This document shows, in pieces, positions 36,622 to 46,059 of a DNA stretch of 64,000 bases (position 1 is its first letter; every line of letters begins with the position of its first letter). This DNA comes from Streptomyces panaciradicis (lineage in GTDB: Bacteria; Actinomycetota; Actinomycetes; Streptomycetales; Streptomycetaceae), in assembly GCF_023516615.1 (NCBI RefSeq), contig NZ_JAMGBF010000001.1, forward strand, positions 124,001 through 188,000, written 5' to 3'. A program made the position numbers and the translations under genes. The notes under the pieces were generated by a model that was given only the letters and a program-made list of their open reading frames with translations, did no database searches and had not been told where the DNA came from.

Positions 36622-37131
36622 TCAGGGGCGCGCGTACTCGCCGAGCTCCTCGCCCAGCAGCCCGCGCAGCCGTCCGAGCGCGCGGACACACCGCGTGCGC
36701 ACGGCGGCCGAGCTGACGTGCAGGGCGTCGGCGGTCTCCTCGATGGAGCGGTCCTCCCAGTAGCGCAGGACGACCACCGCCCGGTCCTTCGCGGGCAGTC
36801 GGGAGAGCGCCTCCAGCAGCGTCAGCCGCAGCGGTGTGTCCCCGGTGCCGTCGTGCGCCCGGTCGGGCAGCACGTCGGTGGCACGCTCGGAACTGCTGCG
36901 CCGGCGCTGGTGGGCGAGGAACGTACGCGCGAGAACGGTCTGCGCGTACCCGGCGGGGTTGCCGACCCGCGACACGCGTCCCCAGCGGACGTACAGCCGG
37001 CCGAGGGTCTCCTGCACGAGGTCCTCGGCGAGATGCGTGTCACCGGCGGTGAGCAGACAGGCGGAACGGTAGAGATGCCCGGCACGCGCCGCCGCGAACT
37101 CCGCGTACTCGTCCGCGCGTGCCTGTCTCAT
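36622..37131 (-). CDS. SigE-family RNA polymerase sigma factor
   Basis: 169 residues, normal for this ECF subgroup. Region 2: HLYRSACLLTAGDTHLAEDL, VQETLGRLYVRWGRV. Region 4: LSRLPAKDRAVVVLRYWEDR, SIEETADALHVSSAAVRTRC. ATG 37131. Probably transcribes its own operon with the membrane protein downstream. The signal is unknown. Note the N-terminal similarity to the partial sigma factor at the left edge. Confidence 0.93.
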   Translation of the reverse strand: MRQARADEYAEFAAARAGHLYRSACLLTAGDTHLAEDLVQETLGRLYVRWGRVSRVGNPAGYAQTVLARTFLAHQRRRSSSERATDVLPDRAHDGTGDTPLRLTLLEALSRLPAKDRAVVVLRYWEDRSIEETADALHVSSAAVRTRCVRALGRLRGLLGEELGEYARP

Positions 37132-37210
37132 GCCCGTTCCCCCTGTCCGCCGGCGCCGTTCTCACTTCATTGATGCGGTGGGCCCCGGGAAATGTTTCAT
37201 CTTTCCCCGG

Positions 37211-38911
37211 TTACGGCAGCGCGTGCACATGCGCTCCCACCGAAGCGGACCACGAACTGCCCGCCGAGGCGTCCCAGTTCGTCGACCAGGTCATCGCGCC
37301 CCGCAGGTCGGGGTACGTCTTCGAGGGCTTGAAGGAACCGCAGTCGGTGCCCTTGGCCAGACAGTCCAGGGCGTTGTTCACCACGGTCGGCGACACGTAT
37401 CCGCTGCCCGCCGCGCTCGTGGAGGCCGGCAGGCCGAGGCCCACCTGGGACGGGGCGAGGCCCCCCTCCAGCTGGATGCAGGCCAGGGCGGTCAGGAAGT
37501 CCACCGAGCCCTGCGCGTACACCTTGCCGTCGCAGCCCAGCATCGAACCGCTGTTGTAGTACTGCATGTTGACGACCGTCAGGATGTCCTTGATGTTCAG
37601 CGCGGTCTGGAAGTAGGAGCCGGACGTCGACTGCATGTCGATGGTCTGCGGGGCCATGGTGATGATCAGGGACGAGCCGGCCTTCGCCGACAGGGCCCGC
37701 AGCGCCTGGGACATGTAGGTGGCGTTGAGCCCGTTCTCCAGGTCGATGTCGACGCCGTCGAAGCCGTAGGTCTGCATCAGCGACCAGACCGAGTTGGCGA
37801 AGTTCGTGGCGGACGCCGAGTCGCTCACCGACACCGTGCCGTTCTGGCCGCCGACCGAGACGATCACCTTCTTCCCGGCGGCCTGCTTGGCCTTGATGTC
37901 CGCCTTGAACTGGTCGACGGTGTAGCCGCCGAGCCCCGCCGAGTCGAGGGTGAAGGTCACCGCGCCCGGGGTCGTCGTCGCGTCCGCGAACGCCACGGCG
38001 ATGATGTCGTACTGGGCGGAGACGTCGGAGATCTTCTGGACCGTCGCCCCGTTGTTGAAGTTCTGCCAGTACCCGGTGACGGCGTGCTTGGGCAGCGTGC
38101 CGCCGCCCCCGCCGCCCCCGCCGGAGGTGGCCGTGGTCCCGGTGACCGCCCCGGACTTCGCCGACTCGCCGGCCGAGTTCGTCGCCGTGACCTGGAAGGA
38201 GTACGAGGTGGCGGCGGCCAGGCCGGTCACGGTCGCCGACGTCCCCGTCACGGCCGTGACCTTGGTGCCGTCGCGGTAGACGTTGTAGCCGGTGGCGCCG
38301 GAGACGGTGTTCCAGGCCAGCGACACGGACGAGGACGTCGTGCCGGAGACCGCGAGGCCGGCCGGCGCGGACGGGACCGTCGGGCCCCCGCCGCCGCTGT
38401 TTCCGCCGCCGTCGGGGCCGTAGACCGAGACGTCGTCGGCGTAGTAGGCGGCCTGGCCGTACCAGCCGTGGGTGTAGACCGTCACGGACGTCGTCGACGC
38501 CCCCGTGGTGAAGCTCGTCGACAGCTGCTTCCAGGAGGACGAGTCGGGGGTCCAGGTGGAGACGTCGGTGGTGCCGGTGCCGGTCACGCCGAGGAAGGCG
38601 TAGCCGCCCTGCACCCAGGCGCTCAGGGTGTACGTGGAGCCCGGCTTGACGGCCACCGTCTGGCTGCACTGGGCGTCGTCCTGCCCGGCCGGTGTCGCCT
38701 TCAGGGCGGCCGAGCCGCTGTGGACGGGGGAGGAGACCGTCGTCCCGCTGCTCGCGGAACAGGTCCAGTTGCCCAGACCCGACTCGAAGCCGGCGTTCTG
38801 GGCGTTGTTGACGTCCGCGGCGGACGCCTGGCCCGTGCCCAGGAACGTGAGGGCGAGGGCGGCGGTGACGGCTCCTGACCAGAACCGTGCTGATCGTCTC
38901 TGTGGGGACAT
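37211..38911 (-). CDS. Secreted GH18 chitinase with CBM and fibronectin III domain
   Basis: 566 residues. Signal peptide (about 1-33, AVTAALALTFLGTGQASA), carbohydrate-binding module (about 35-155; NAGFESGLGNWTCSASS, AAYYADDVSVYG), Gly-rich linker, fibronectin III (about 175-265), poly-Gly linker, GH18 catalytic domain (about 275-566). The catalytic motif is FDGVDIDLENG, complete DxxDxDxE. It cleaves chitin by substrate-assisted retaining hydrolysis. Stop lies 80 bases past the sigma-gene start on the same strand. Two DasR-like sites cover its promoter. Confidence 0.95.
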   Translation of the reverse strand: MSPQRRSARFWSGAVTAALALTFLGTGQASAADVNNAQNAGFESGLGNWTCSASSGTTVSSPVHSGSAALKATPAGQDDAQCSQTVAVKPGSTYTLSAWVQGGYAFLGVTGTGTTDVSTWTPDSSSWKQLSTSFTTGASTTSVTVYTHGWYGQAAYYADDVSVYGPDGGGNSGGGGPTVPSAPAGLAVSGTTSSSVSLAWNTVSGATGYNVYRDGTKVTAVTGTSATVTGLAAATSYSFQVTATNSAGESAKSGAVTGTTATSGGGGGGGGTLPKHAVTGYWQNFNNGATVQKISDVSAQYDIIAVAFADATTTPGAVTFTLDSAGLGGYTVDQFKADIKAKQAAGKKVIVSVGGQNGTVSVSDSASATNFANSVWSLMQTYGFDGVDIDLENGLNATYMSQALRALSAKAGSSLIITMAPQTIDMQSTSGSYFQTALNIKDILTVVNMQYYNSGSMLGCDGKVYAQGSVDFLTALACIQLEGGLAPSQVGLGLPASTSAAGSGYVSPTVVNNALDCLAKGTDCGSFKPSKTYPDLRGAMTWSTNWDASAGSSWSASVGAHVHALP

Positions 38912-38920
38912 GACAATAAG

Positions 38921-38960
38921 TTGGTCCAGACCAATACGCCTGTCAAGAGGTCCAGACCAA
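38921..38960 (-). promoter_or_regulatory. Chitinase promoter with two DasR-type sites
   Basis: TTGGTCCAGACCAA (38921-38934) and AGGTCCAGACCAA (38948-38960) are 26 bases apart. Streptomyces chitinase promoters carry direct repeats of TGGTCTAGACC type, bound by the GlcNAc-responsive repressor DasR. On the minus strand a TTGACA (38946-38941) lies between the two sites, so the first overlaps the spacer and -10 region. The leader to ATG 38911 is very short. Confidence 0.85.
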
Positions 38961-39180
38961 ATGCGGTGACCGGGGGCCGGGGTCGGTTCGGGATCGGCAA
39001 GATGCACAAGGTGCCCCGTTTTGGCGCCACTTGTGAGGCGGCAGTTCCACATCAGCTGCACAAACGCTGTTCTCCGGTCACAAGCCCGTGGTTACAGTGC
39101 TGACGTAGTCACGCAGTGAAGTCATTTCGGTGCGCCGGAGTAATCCCGGTGTGCCGACGGCGCAACACGGGGAGCTGCGC

Positions 39181-40041
39181 GTGCCAACAGCCGTTGCCGT
39201 GACCAGTGCCGACATGGCGCTGCCGCCGCAGGACGAACGGACCCTGCCCGCAGTCGTCCTGCCGGACCTGGACCGTCAGCCTCTCGACCAGGCGCTGGCG
39301 GCCGTCCAGGCCTTGATCGACCAGTACGGCCATCTCGTCGTCGTGTGCTCCAAGGCGGCCCCCGCCGGAGTCGAGCAACGGCTGCGCACGATCCGCTCCC
39401 TGCTGGAGAGCGACCGGATCGCCCTGTTCCGGCCCGATCTGCCCCCGCTCGGACTCGCGGTCCTGGCCCGCCAGTTGCGCCAGCTCGCCTCCTGCGACCT
39501 CAGCCCGGGCGTCCTCGCCTCCGCGGGCCGCCTGCTGACCCACTACATCCACGCGGGCGCGCTGCTCGGCTCCGTGGCCCGGCTGGACCGCGTCCCCGTC
39601 GGGCTGAAGTCGCACGCGAAGTCCTGGGTGCCGGGCAGCCAGTTCGCCGTACTGGCCCACCCCGAGCCGCGGCTGGTCAAGCTCGGCCCCGGGGCCACCC
39701 TGCCCGGACCGGAGTTCGGCACCCGGATGCTCGTCGCCAAGGGCCAGCTGCAGTCGGACTGGGTCACCGCCACCCTGGCCAAGCAGTGGAACGCCCAGGG
39801 ACTGCGGGAGATTTCGGCGCCCGCCGAGTCCGCGGCCTGGTGGGGCACGAACAAGCTGGTCGAGTTCGCCGCCTACCTGCCCGACCTCTCCGTGCTCTAC
39901 CAGCTGGTCACGTCCGTCCGGCAGGGCGTCTGCCACTGGTGCGGCATCGACGTGATCGGCGACCGCTGCGTGTTCTGCTCCGCCACCCCGCCACCACCCC
40001 TGGACGGCCCCCGGCAGCTCCCCGCCGGGAGAGGCTCCTGA
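39181..40041 (+). CDS. Tad-locus protein with C-terminal zinc ribbon
   Basis: 286 residues from GTG 39181, which has GGGGAG upstream. Largely helical; contains HYIHAGALLGSVARLDRVPV and a SHAKSWVPGSQFAVLAHPEP region, and ends with a CHWC...CVFC zinc ribbon (near residue 260) and a Pro-rich tail. I do not recognise a named family. Its position just before cpaB, on the same strand and 80 bases away, suggests a role in regulating or assembling the pilus. Earlier starts at 39130 and 39151 lack a binding site. Confidence 0.72.
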   Translation: MPTAVAVTSADMALPPQDERTLPAVVLPDLDRQPLDQALAAVQALIDQYGHLVVVCSKAAPAGVEQRLRTIRSLLESDRIALFRPDLPPLGLAVLARQLRQLASCDLSPGVLASAGRLLTHYIHAGALLGSVARLDRVPVGLKSHAKSWVPGSQFAVLAHPEPRLVKLGPGATLPGPEFGTRMLVAKGQLQSDWVTATLAKQWNAQGLREISAPAESAAWWGTNKLVEFAAYLPDLSVLYQLVTSVRQGVCHWCGIDVIGDRCVFCSATPPPPLDGPRQLPAGRGS

Positions 40042-40122
40042 GGCCGCCGCCCACCGCCCCGCGCACCGCTCGCACACCCCCCATCCGCTCGACCGATATC
40101 CCCCAATGAGGTTGTACGGTTC

Positions 40123-40827
40123 ATGAACTCCCGTCAGCGCCGCGGCGTGCTCCTGCTGGTCCTGTCGATCGTCTGCGCCCTCGCGGCGTTCGCCGGCGTC
40201 CTGTCCGTCATCGGTGACGTGAAGTCCAAGGTCGGGCCCGAGGTCACGGCGTACCAGGTCAAGGCCAAGATCAATCCGTACACCCAGCTGAGCCCGGACC
40301 AGTTCGAGAAGATCTCGATGCCCAAGCGCTGGCTGTCGGACAACGCGGTCACCCGTATCGGCGACATCCGGGGCAAGATCGCCGTCACCACGCTGAAGCC
40401 GGGCTCCCTGCTCCAGACCGACATGATCGTGGACCAGCCGGCCCTGCAGCCCGGTCAGCAGGAGGTCGCCATCATGATCGACGCGGCGACCGGCGTGGCG
40501 GGCAAGATCACGCCCGGTTCGACGGTCAACGTCTACGCCACCTTCGCGGGCCAGCGGCAGGGCGACCCCGCCGAGTCCAAGATCATCGTAACGAACGCGA
40601 AGGTGCTGGACGTCGGCGAGATCAAGGCGCTCGACCCCGCGGAGGCCGGCAAGAACCAGCCGACCGACACCGTCCCCATCACCTTCGCCCTCTCCACCCT
40701 CGACGCGCAGCGCATCACCTACGCCGAGTCGTTCGCCCAGCGGGTCCGGCTCGCGCTGGTCGCACCGGGCGGCGGCACGACGGTCCCGGACAAGGACCGC
40801 ACGTACGAACTCGCGAAGGACAAGTGA
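40123..40827 (+). CDS. cpaB: CpaB/RcpC-like Flp pilus assembly protein
   Basis: 234 residues. One N-terminal membrane segment (GVLLLVLSIVCALAAFAGVL), then an SAF-like domain (about 45-110; VKAKINPYTQLSPDQFEKIS, LKPGSLLQTDMIV) and a CpaB C-terminal domain with PGSTVNVYATFAGQ. In Gram-negative Tad systems it stabilises the secretin; actinobacteria have no outer membrane secretin, so its role here must be at the wall. First clear gene of the tad operon. Confidence 0.85.
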   Translation: MNSRQRRGVLLLVLSIVCALAAFAGVLSVIGDVKSKVGPEVTAYQVKAKINPYTQLSPDQFEKISMPKRWLSDNAVTRIGDIRGKIAVTTLKPGSLLQTDMIVDQPALQPGQQEVAIMIDAATGVAGKITPGSTVNVYATFAGQRQGDPAESKIIVTNAKVLDVGEIKALDPAEAGKNQPTDTVPITFALSTLDAQRITYAESFAQRVRLALVAPGGGTTVPDKDRTYELAKDK

Positions 40828-40833
40828 GCCCGC

Positions 40834-42090
40834 ATGCCCACCAGGATCCTCCCGGCCGTCGGTGACGCGGACGCGGTCCGTTCCCTCACGACCCTGCTCA
40901 GCCAGCTCCCGGACGCCGAACCGGTCGCCCCGGTCGTCGACTCCACCCAGCTCGTCGACACCCTCGCCCGGCTGGCCGCCGAATCGGTCGACGAACTGCC
41001 CGAGGTCGTGGTGGTCCACGAGCGCATCGGCCCGGTCCCGGCCCTGGAGCTCATCCGCGAGGTGGCCCTGCGCTTCCCGGCGGTCGGGGTCATCCTCGTC
41101 ACCACGGACGCGAGCCCCGGCCTCTTCCAGGCCGCCATGGACTACGGCGCCCGCGGCCTGGTCGCCCTGCCCCTCAGCTACGAGGAGCTGGCGAGCCGCG
41201 TGCAGGCCGTCGCCCAGTGGTCGGTGGGCGTACGGCGCCATCTGGGCGCCGGAGGCGACGTGTTCACCGGCGTCGGCGGGACCGTCGTGACGGTGAGCGG
41301 GGCCAAGGGCGGCGTCGGGGCGACCCTCACCGCCATCCAGCTCGCCCTGGCCGCACAGGCGTCGGGGCGGGCCACCGCCCTGGTGGACATGGACCTGCAG
41401 ACCGGCGACATCGCCTCCTACCTGGACGTGCAGTTCCGGCGGTCGGTGGTCGACCTGGCCGCGATCAACGACATCTCGCCGCGCGTCCTCGCGGACGCCG
41501 TCTTCCGGCACGACACCGGGGTGGCGCTGCTCCTCGCGCCGGGGGAGGGCGAGCGCGGCGAGGAGATGACGGACCGCGCGGCCCGGCAGATCGTCAGCGC
41601 CCTCAGGTCCCGCTACGAGGTCGTGGTCGTCGACTGCGGGGCCCAGCTGAGCGGGGCCGGCGCCGCGGCCGTGGAGATGGCCGACCTGGCGCTGCTCGTC
41701 ACCACGCCCGACGTGGTCGCGGTGCGCGGCGCCAAGCGGACGGTGCGCATGTGGGACCGGCTGCAGATCCGCAAGGCGGAGGAGACGACGGTCGTCGTCA
41801 ACCGGCACGCGCGGGCCTCCGAGATCCAGCCGCCGCTCATCCAGAAGATCACCGGCACGGCGGTCGCGGCGACCGTGGTCCCGGCCAACTTCAAGGAACT
41901 GCAGGCGGCGGTGGACGCCGGCCGCATCCACGAACTGGACAACAAGGGGGCCGTCAAGCAGGCCCTGTGGGGTCTCGCGGGGGAACTGGGCCTGATGAGG
42001 GCGACGGAAGGGGCGCACCGGGGCGGGGGCCGGTTCCGGGGCGACCGGGGGTCGGTGAGTTTCCGGCGGCGCAGGGAGCTGGGGCCATGA
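40834..42090 (+). CDS. tadZ: TadZ/CpaE-like ATPase with receiver-like N-terminus
   Basis: 418 residues. Residues 1-130 resemble a degenerate response-regulator receiver; from about 148 a ParA/MinD-type ATPase with deviant Walker A GAKGGVGAT (alanine where MinD has lysine, usual in CpaE), VDMDLQTGDIASYLDV and VVVDCGAQLSGAG. It localises the pilus machine at the pole or division site in other bacteria. Begins 6 bases after cpaB and overlaps the next gene by 4 bp. Confidence 0.9.
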   Translation: MPTRILPAVGDADAVRSLTTLLSQLPDAEPVAPVVDSTQLVDTLARLAAESVDELPEVVVVHERIGPVPALELIREVALRFPAVGVILVTTDASPGLFQAAMDYGARGLVALPLSYEELASRVQAVAQWSVGVRRHLGAGGDVFTGVGGTVVTVSGAKGGVGATLTAIQLALAAQASGRATALVDMDLQTGDIASYLDVQFRRSVVDLAAINDISPRVLADAVFRHDTGVALLLAPGEGERGEEMTDRAARQIVSALRSRYEVVVVDCGAQLSGAGAAAVEMADLALLVTTPDVVAVRGAKRTVRMWDRLQIRKAEETTVVVNRHARASEIQPPLIQKITGTAVAATVVPANFKELQAAVDAGRIHELDNKGAVKQALWGLAGELGLMRATEGAHRGGGRFRGDRGSVSFRRRRELGP

Positions 42091-42464
42091 GGCGGCGGCG
42101 CGGCGACCGGGGGCAGGTGACCATCGAGTTCCTCGGCATGACACCGCTGATCATTCTGACGCTGGTGCTGGTGTGGCAGTTCGTGCTGGTGGGGTACGCC
42201 TACTCGCTCGCGGGGAATGCTGCCGACGAGGGCGTGCGGGCGGCGACGGCCGCTCCTCGGGGGGCGCGGTCCGCCGCCTGCCAACAGGCGGCGCTGAAGC
42301 ACCTTTCGGGTGCATGGAGGGGAGCGGCCACGGTGGACTGCGGCGGCGCCGGATTCGTGACCGCGGACGTGGCGATCAGGGTCCCCGTCCTCTTCCCGGG
42401 GTCGATCTCCTTCCCCCTCACCGTGCACGGACACGCCGGCGCGGTGGAGGAGGTGAAGGAGTGA
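42087..42464 (+). CDS. TadE-like pseudopilin 1
   Basis: 125 residues. Short positive leader (RRRRGD), then RGQVTIEFLGMTPLIILTLV, which has the Gly-x-x-x-x-Glu arrangement of class IVb prepilins before a hydrophobic helix. Single membrane segment, small extracellular domain with two cysteines (ACQQAA, VDCGGA) that may pair. Likely a minor pilin processed by a prepilin peptidase. Start overlaps the tadZ stop by 4 bp. Confidence 0.85.
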   Translation: MRRRRGDRGQVTIEFLGMTPLIILTLVLVWQFVLVGYAYSLAGNAADEGVRAATAAPRGARSAACQQAALKHLSGAWRGAATVDCGGAGFVTADVAIRVPVLFPGSISFPLTVHGHAGAVEEVKE

Positions 42465-42465
42465 G

Positions 42466-42810
42466 ATGTCGTACCACCGCAGACGCCGTGACGCCGGCCA
42501 AGTGGCCATCGAGTACCTGGGGTTCCTGCCCGTCCTGCTGCTCGTCGCGCTCGCCGGGGTGCAGCTCGGGCTGATCGCGTACGCCGCTCAGCAGGCGGGG
42601 ACCGCGGCCCGGGCGGGGGCGCGGGCGGCCTCCCTCCAGCAGGCGGCGGGCGCGGCCTGCGCCCAGGCCGTCAGCCTGGACGCCACGTGCGACACCGCGG
42701 ACCTGGGGACCGAGGTCCAGGTCACCTCGCACGTCACCATCCCCGTCCTGTTCCCCGGACTGGGCCGCTACGAAGCCAGCAAGACCGCCGTCATGCCGCT
42801 CGACCACTGA
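42466..42810 (+). CDS. TadE-like pseudopilin 2
   Basis: 114 residues, similar to the previous gene: leader RRRRDAGQVAIEYLGFLPVL, one membrane helix, then AACAQAVSLDATCDTADLG with two cysteines, and the C-terminal IPVLFPGLGRYEASKTAVMP. The shared IPVLFPG motif (also RVPVLFPGS in the previous protein) marks them as paralogues from tandem duplication. Starts 2 bases after the previous stop. Confidence 0.87.
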   Translation: MSYHRRRRDAGQVAIEYLGFLPVLLLVALAGVQLGLIAYAAQQAGTAARAGARAASLQQAAGAACAQAVSLDATCDTADLGTEVQVTSHVTIPVLFPGLGRYEASKTAVMPLDH

Positions 42811-42841
42811 TCCACCCGGGCACAGCGAGGAGCACCGACCC

Positions 42842-44179
42842 ATGAGCCTGCGGGCACGCATCAACTCCCCCGAGGAGAACGGCCACCGGGGCGAGGACGC
42901 GCACCTGGTCGCCTCCTACCGGGCCAAGCTCCTGGAGGAGATCGACCTCGCGGAGATGTCCTCGCTGGCCGCGGCCGAGCGCCGGGCCCGCCTGGAGCGC
43001 GTCCTCGGGCACATCATCAGCCGCGAGGGCCCGGTGCTGTCGACGGTCGAACGCTCCCAGCTGATCCGCCGGGTCGTCGACGAGGCACTCGGCCTCGGCA
43101 TCCTCGAACCCCTCCTCGAGGACGCGTCGATCACCGAGATCATGGTCAACGGCCCCGACGCGATCTTCGTCGAACGCGGCGGCCGCGTCGAGCAGTTGCC
43201 GCTCCGCTTCGCCTCCCACGACCAGCTCATGCAGACCATCGAGCGGATCGTCTCCACCGTCAACCGGCGTGTGGACGAGTCGAACCCCATGGTCGACGCC
43301 CGCCTCCCCTCCGGCGAGCGCGTCAACGTCATCATCCCGCCGCTGTCGCTGACCGGTGCCACGCTCACCATCCGCCGCTTCCCGCGCTCCTTCACGCTCC
43401 AGGAGATGGTGGGCTTCGGCTCGCTCGACGAGCACATATTGTTCCTGCTCGCGGGCCTGGTGCGGGCCAAGTTCAACGTCATCGTCTCCGGCGCCACCGG
43501 CACCGGCAAGACGACCCTGCTCAACGCCCTGTCCGGGCTGATCCCGGAGGGCGAGCGCATCATCACCATCGAGGACTCCGCCGAACTCCAGCTCCAGCAG
43601 TCGCACGTGATCCGCCTGGAGTCCCGCCCGCCGAACGTCGAGGGCAAGGGCCAGATCAGCATCCGCGACCTGGTCCGCAACTCCCTGCGGATGCGCCCCG
43701 ACCGCATCGTCGTCGGCGAGGTCCGCGGCGGCGAGTCCCTCGACATGCTCCAGGCCATGTCCACCGGCCACGACGGCTCCCTCGCCACCGTCCACGCCAA
43801 CAGCGCCGAGGACGCCCTGATGCGCCTGCAGACCCTGGCGTCCATGTCCGACGTCGAGGTCCCCTTCGTCGCCCTGCACGACCAGATCAACAGCGCCGTC
43901 GACGTCGTCATCCAGCTCACCCGCTTCGCCGACGGCGCCCGCCGCGTCACCGAGGTCGCCCTGCTCGACAGCCACGGCGGGGAGCCGTACCGGCTGGCCA
44001 CCGTGGCCCGCTTCAACGCCCGGCCCATGGCCCCGGACGGCCGGATCCACGGCGTCTTCGAGCACTACCCGCTCACCCGCCGCAGCGCGGACCGCCTCTA
44101 CATGGCGAACCAGGCCGTCCCCCAGGCCTTCGGCGTCGCCCGGTCCGCGGACCAGCTAGCCACCCGAGAAGCCAGGTAG
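42842..44179 (+). CDS. tadA: TadA/CpaF pilus assembly ATPase
   Basis: 445 residues. Secretion-ATPase family that powers Flp pilus assembly. N1 region LGILEPLLEDASITEIMVNG; Walker A SGATGTGKTTLLNAL near residue 220; Asp box IITIEDSAEL; Walker B RPDRIVVGEVRGGE near 285; His box GHDGSLATVHANS. All catalytic elements are intact. Forms a hexamer on the cytoplasmic face with TadB/TadC. Confidence 0.96.
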   Translation: MSLRARINSPEENGHRGEDAHLVASYRAKLLEEIDLAEMSSLAAAERRARLERVLGHIISREGPVLSTVERSQLIRRVVDEALGLGILEPLLEDASITEIMVNGPDAIFVERGGRVEQLPLRFASHDQLMQTIERIVSTVNRRVDESNPMVDARLPSGERVNVIIPPLSLTGATLTIRRFPRSFTLQEMVGFGSLDEHILFLLAGLVRAKFNVIVSGATGTGKTTLLNALSGLIPEGERIITIEDSAELQLQQSHVIRLESRPPNVEGKGQISIRDLVRNSLRMRPDRIVVGEVRGGESLDMLQAMSTGHDGSLATVHANSAEDALMRLQTLASMSDVEVPFVALHDQINSAVDVVIQLTRFADGARRVTEVALLDSHGGEPYRLATVARFNARPMAPDGRIHGVFEHYPLTRRSADRLYMANQAVPQAFGVARSADQLATREAR

Positions 44180-44190
44180 GTGCCGCCCCC

Positions 44191-45135
44191 ATGGATCTGC
44201 AAGACCTCGTCGCCCTCACCACCGGCATCACGCTGCTGACCTGCGTCCTGGCCGTCATGGGTCTGCACGCGTACGCCACCGGACGCGCCGAGCGGGCCGC
44301 GCTCGTCGAACGGCTGACGCACACCGGGCAGATACCGGTCACCGGCCGCCCCCGCCGCTTCCGCACCCTCGACCGCCGGCTGCGCCGCACCCGGCTGGGC
44401 CGGAAACTGGAACTGAAGCTCGCCGCGACCGGACTCGACGTCACCCCAGGCGAGTTCTTCGCCTACATGCTCGCCACGGTCGCCGCCCTGTGGCTCATCG
44501 GCCAGGCCTCCCTCGCCCCCTTCTTCGGCCCGATCGCCGGCCTGCTCGGCGTCTGGGCGGCCTGGCAGTTCCTCACCTGGCAGCGCCAGAAACGCATCGA
44601 GAAGTTCATCAACCAACTCCCCGAACTGGCCCGCATCCTGGCCAACGCCACACAGGCCGGGCTGGCGCTGCGCACCGCGATCAGCATGGCGGCGGAGGAA
44701 CTGGAGGCGCCGGCCGGCGAGGAACTGGAGAAGGTCGCCAACCAGCTGGCGATCGGGCAGTCCCTCGACGAGGCGCTCGGCGACCTCGCGGACCGGCTGC
44801 CCTCCCGCGAACTGGTCGTCCTCGTCACCACACTGGTGCTGTCCAACCGGGCGGGCGGACAGGTCGTCGGCGCGCTGCGCAACCTCACCGAGACGCTGGA
44901 GGAGCGCAAGGAGACCCGGCGCGAGATCCGCACCCAGCTCTCCCAGGTCAACATGACGGCGTACGCCGTCCCCGTGATGGGCGTGGGCTCGCTGTTCCTG
45001 ATGAACGGGGTCAAGGACGGCGCCCTGGACCGCATGACCGGCTCGCCCGTCGGCCAGGCCTGCGTGATCATCGCCTTCGCCATGTACGCCGTCGGGTTCG
45101 TGCTCATCCGGCGCATGTCGCGGATCGACGTCTGA
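44191..45135 (+). CDS. tadB: TadB-like inner membrane platform protein
   Basis: 314 residues. Type II secretion F-domain protein: N-terminal helix (LVALTTGITLLTCVLAVMGL), a pair around 90-130, the cytoplasmic F domain with LPELARILANATQAGLALRT and VVLVTTLVLSNRAGGQVVGA, then two C-terminal helices. Platform for pilin assembly together with TadC. Begins 11 bases after tadA. Confidence 0.93.
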   Translation: MDLQDLVALTTGITLLTCVLAVMGLHAYATGRAERAALVERLTHTGQIPVTGRPRRFRTLDRRLRRTRLGRKLELKLAATGLDVTPGEFFAYMLATVAALWLIGQASLAPFFGPIAGLLGVWAAWQFLTWQRQKRIEKFINQLPELARILANATQAGLALRTAISMAAEELEAPAGEELEKVANQLAIGQSLDEALGDLADRLPSRELVVLVTTLVLSNRAGGQVVGALRNLTETLEERKETRREIRTQLSQVNMTAYAVPVMGVGSLFLMNGVKDGALDRMTGSPVGQACVIIAFAMYAVGFVLIRRMSRIDV

Positions 45136-45153
45136 GACAAGGGGGTAGGTGAC

Positions 45154-46041
45154 ATGGCACTGCTGCTCGCGCTCGCGATGGGCCTCGCCGTCTGGGGCGT
45201 CTTCGCCGGCATCCGCATGTACCGGGCGGAGGCGAAACTCCCCGGCGACCTGCTCCTCGCCCTGGAGGTCGGCGCCACCCGCACCGGCGCGGTCGACTCC
45301 CTCATCGACCGCATGGGCATGCGCTACGCCCCCGCGGTCCTGCGGCTGATGGGCCCCGGGCTGGTCGCCAAGTACCGCCGCAAGATCGACCTCGCGGGCA
45401 ACCCGGGCGGTCTGACCATCGACCGCTACGCGGCCCGGCGCGCGGTCTACGGCTTCCTCGGCGCCGTCGGCTTCCTGGTGTTCCTGCTGCGCGGCCAGTA
45501 CCTCGTCGCGCTGCTGCTGCTGGCGTTCGGCGCGTTCTGGACCGAGGTCGGCATCTGGGCGGCGATCCGCCAGCGCAAGGACGTCATCGAGCGCACCCTT
45601 CCCGACTTCCTGGACGTGCTGGCCGTCGTGGTCAGCGCCGGCCTCGGCTTCCGGCAGGCCCTGGACCGGGTGGCGACCCGCTACGAGGGCCCCTGGGCCG
45701 ACGAACTGCGCATCACCCTGCGTCAGATGGACCTCGGCATGAGCCGCCGCCAGGCCTTCGCGGAACTGCGGCGCCGCAACGACTCCGAGCAGGTGGCCAT
45801 GTTCGTCACGGCGCTGCAGCAGGGCGAGGAACTGGGCGCCCCGATCGTGGACACCCTCGTCTCGCTGGCCAAGGACATGCGCCGCACGGACGCCCAGAAC
45901 GCCCGCCGCAAGGCCGCGCGGGCCGTCCCGCGGGCCACGCTGATGATCACCACCTTCATGGTCCCGGCCACGCTGCTCCTGCTCGGCGCGGGACTGCTGC
46001 TCGGCTCCGGCACCGACTTCGGCACGCTCACGGGCAAGTAG
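45154..46041 (+). CDS. tadC: TadC-like inner membrane platform protein
   Basis: 295 residues, F-domain protein paired with TadB: DFLDVLAVVVSAGLGFRQAL and FVTALQQGEELGAPIVDTL are the diagnostic segments, with MITTFMVPATLLLLGAGLLL at the C-terminus. Starts after GGGGGTAGGTGAC. Operon position is the classic tadA-B-C order. Confidence 0.93.
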   Translation: MALLLALAMGLAVWGVFAGIRMYRAEAKLPGDLLLALEVGATRTGAVDSLIDRMGMRYAPAVLRLMGPGLVAKYRRKIDLAGNPGGLTIDRYAARRAVYGFLGAVGFLVFLLRGQYLVALLLLAFGAFWTEVGIWAAIRQRKDVIERTLPDFLDVLAVVVSAGLGFRQALDRVATRYEGPWADELRITLRQMDLGMSRRQAFAELRRRNDSEQVAMFVTALQQGEELGAPIVDTLVSLAKDMRRTDAQNARRKAARAVPRATLMITTFMVPATLLLLGAGLLLGSGTDFGTLTGK

Positions 46042-46059
46042 GCAGGGAAGGGCGAGGAG

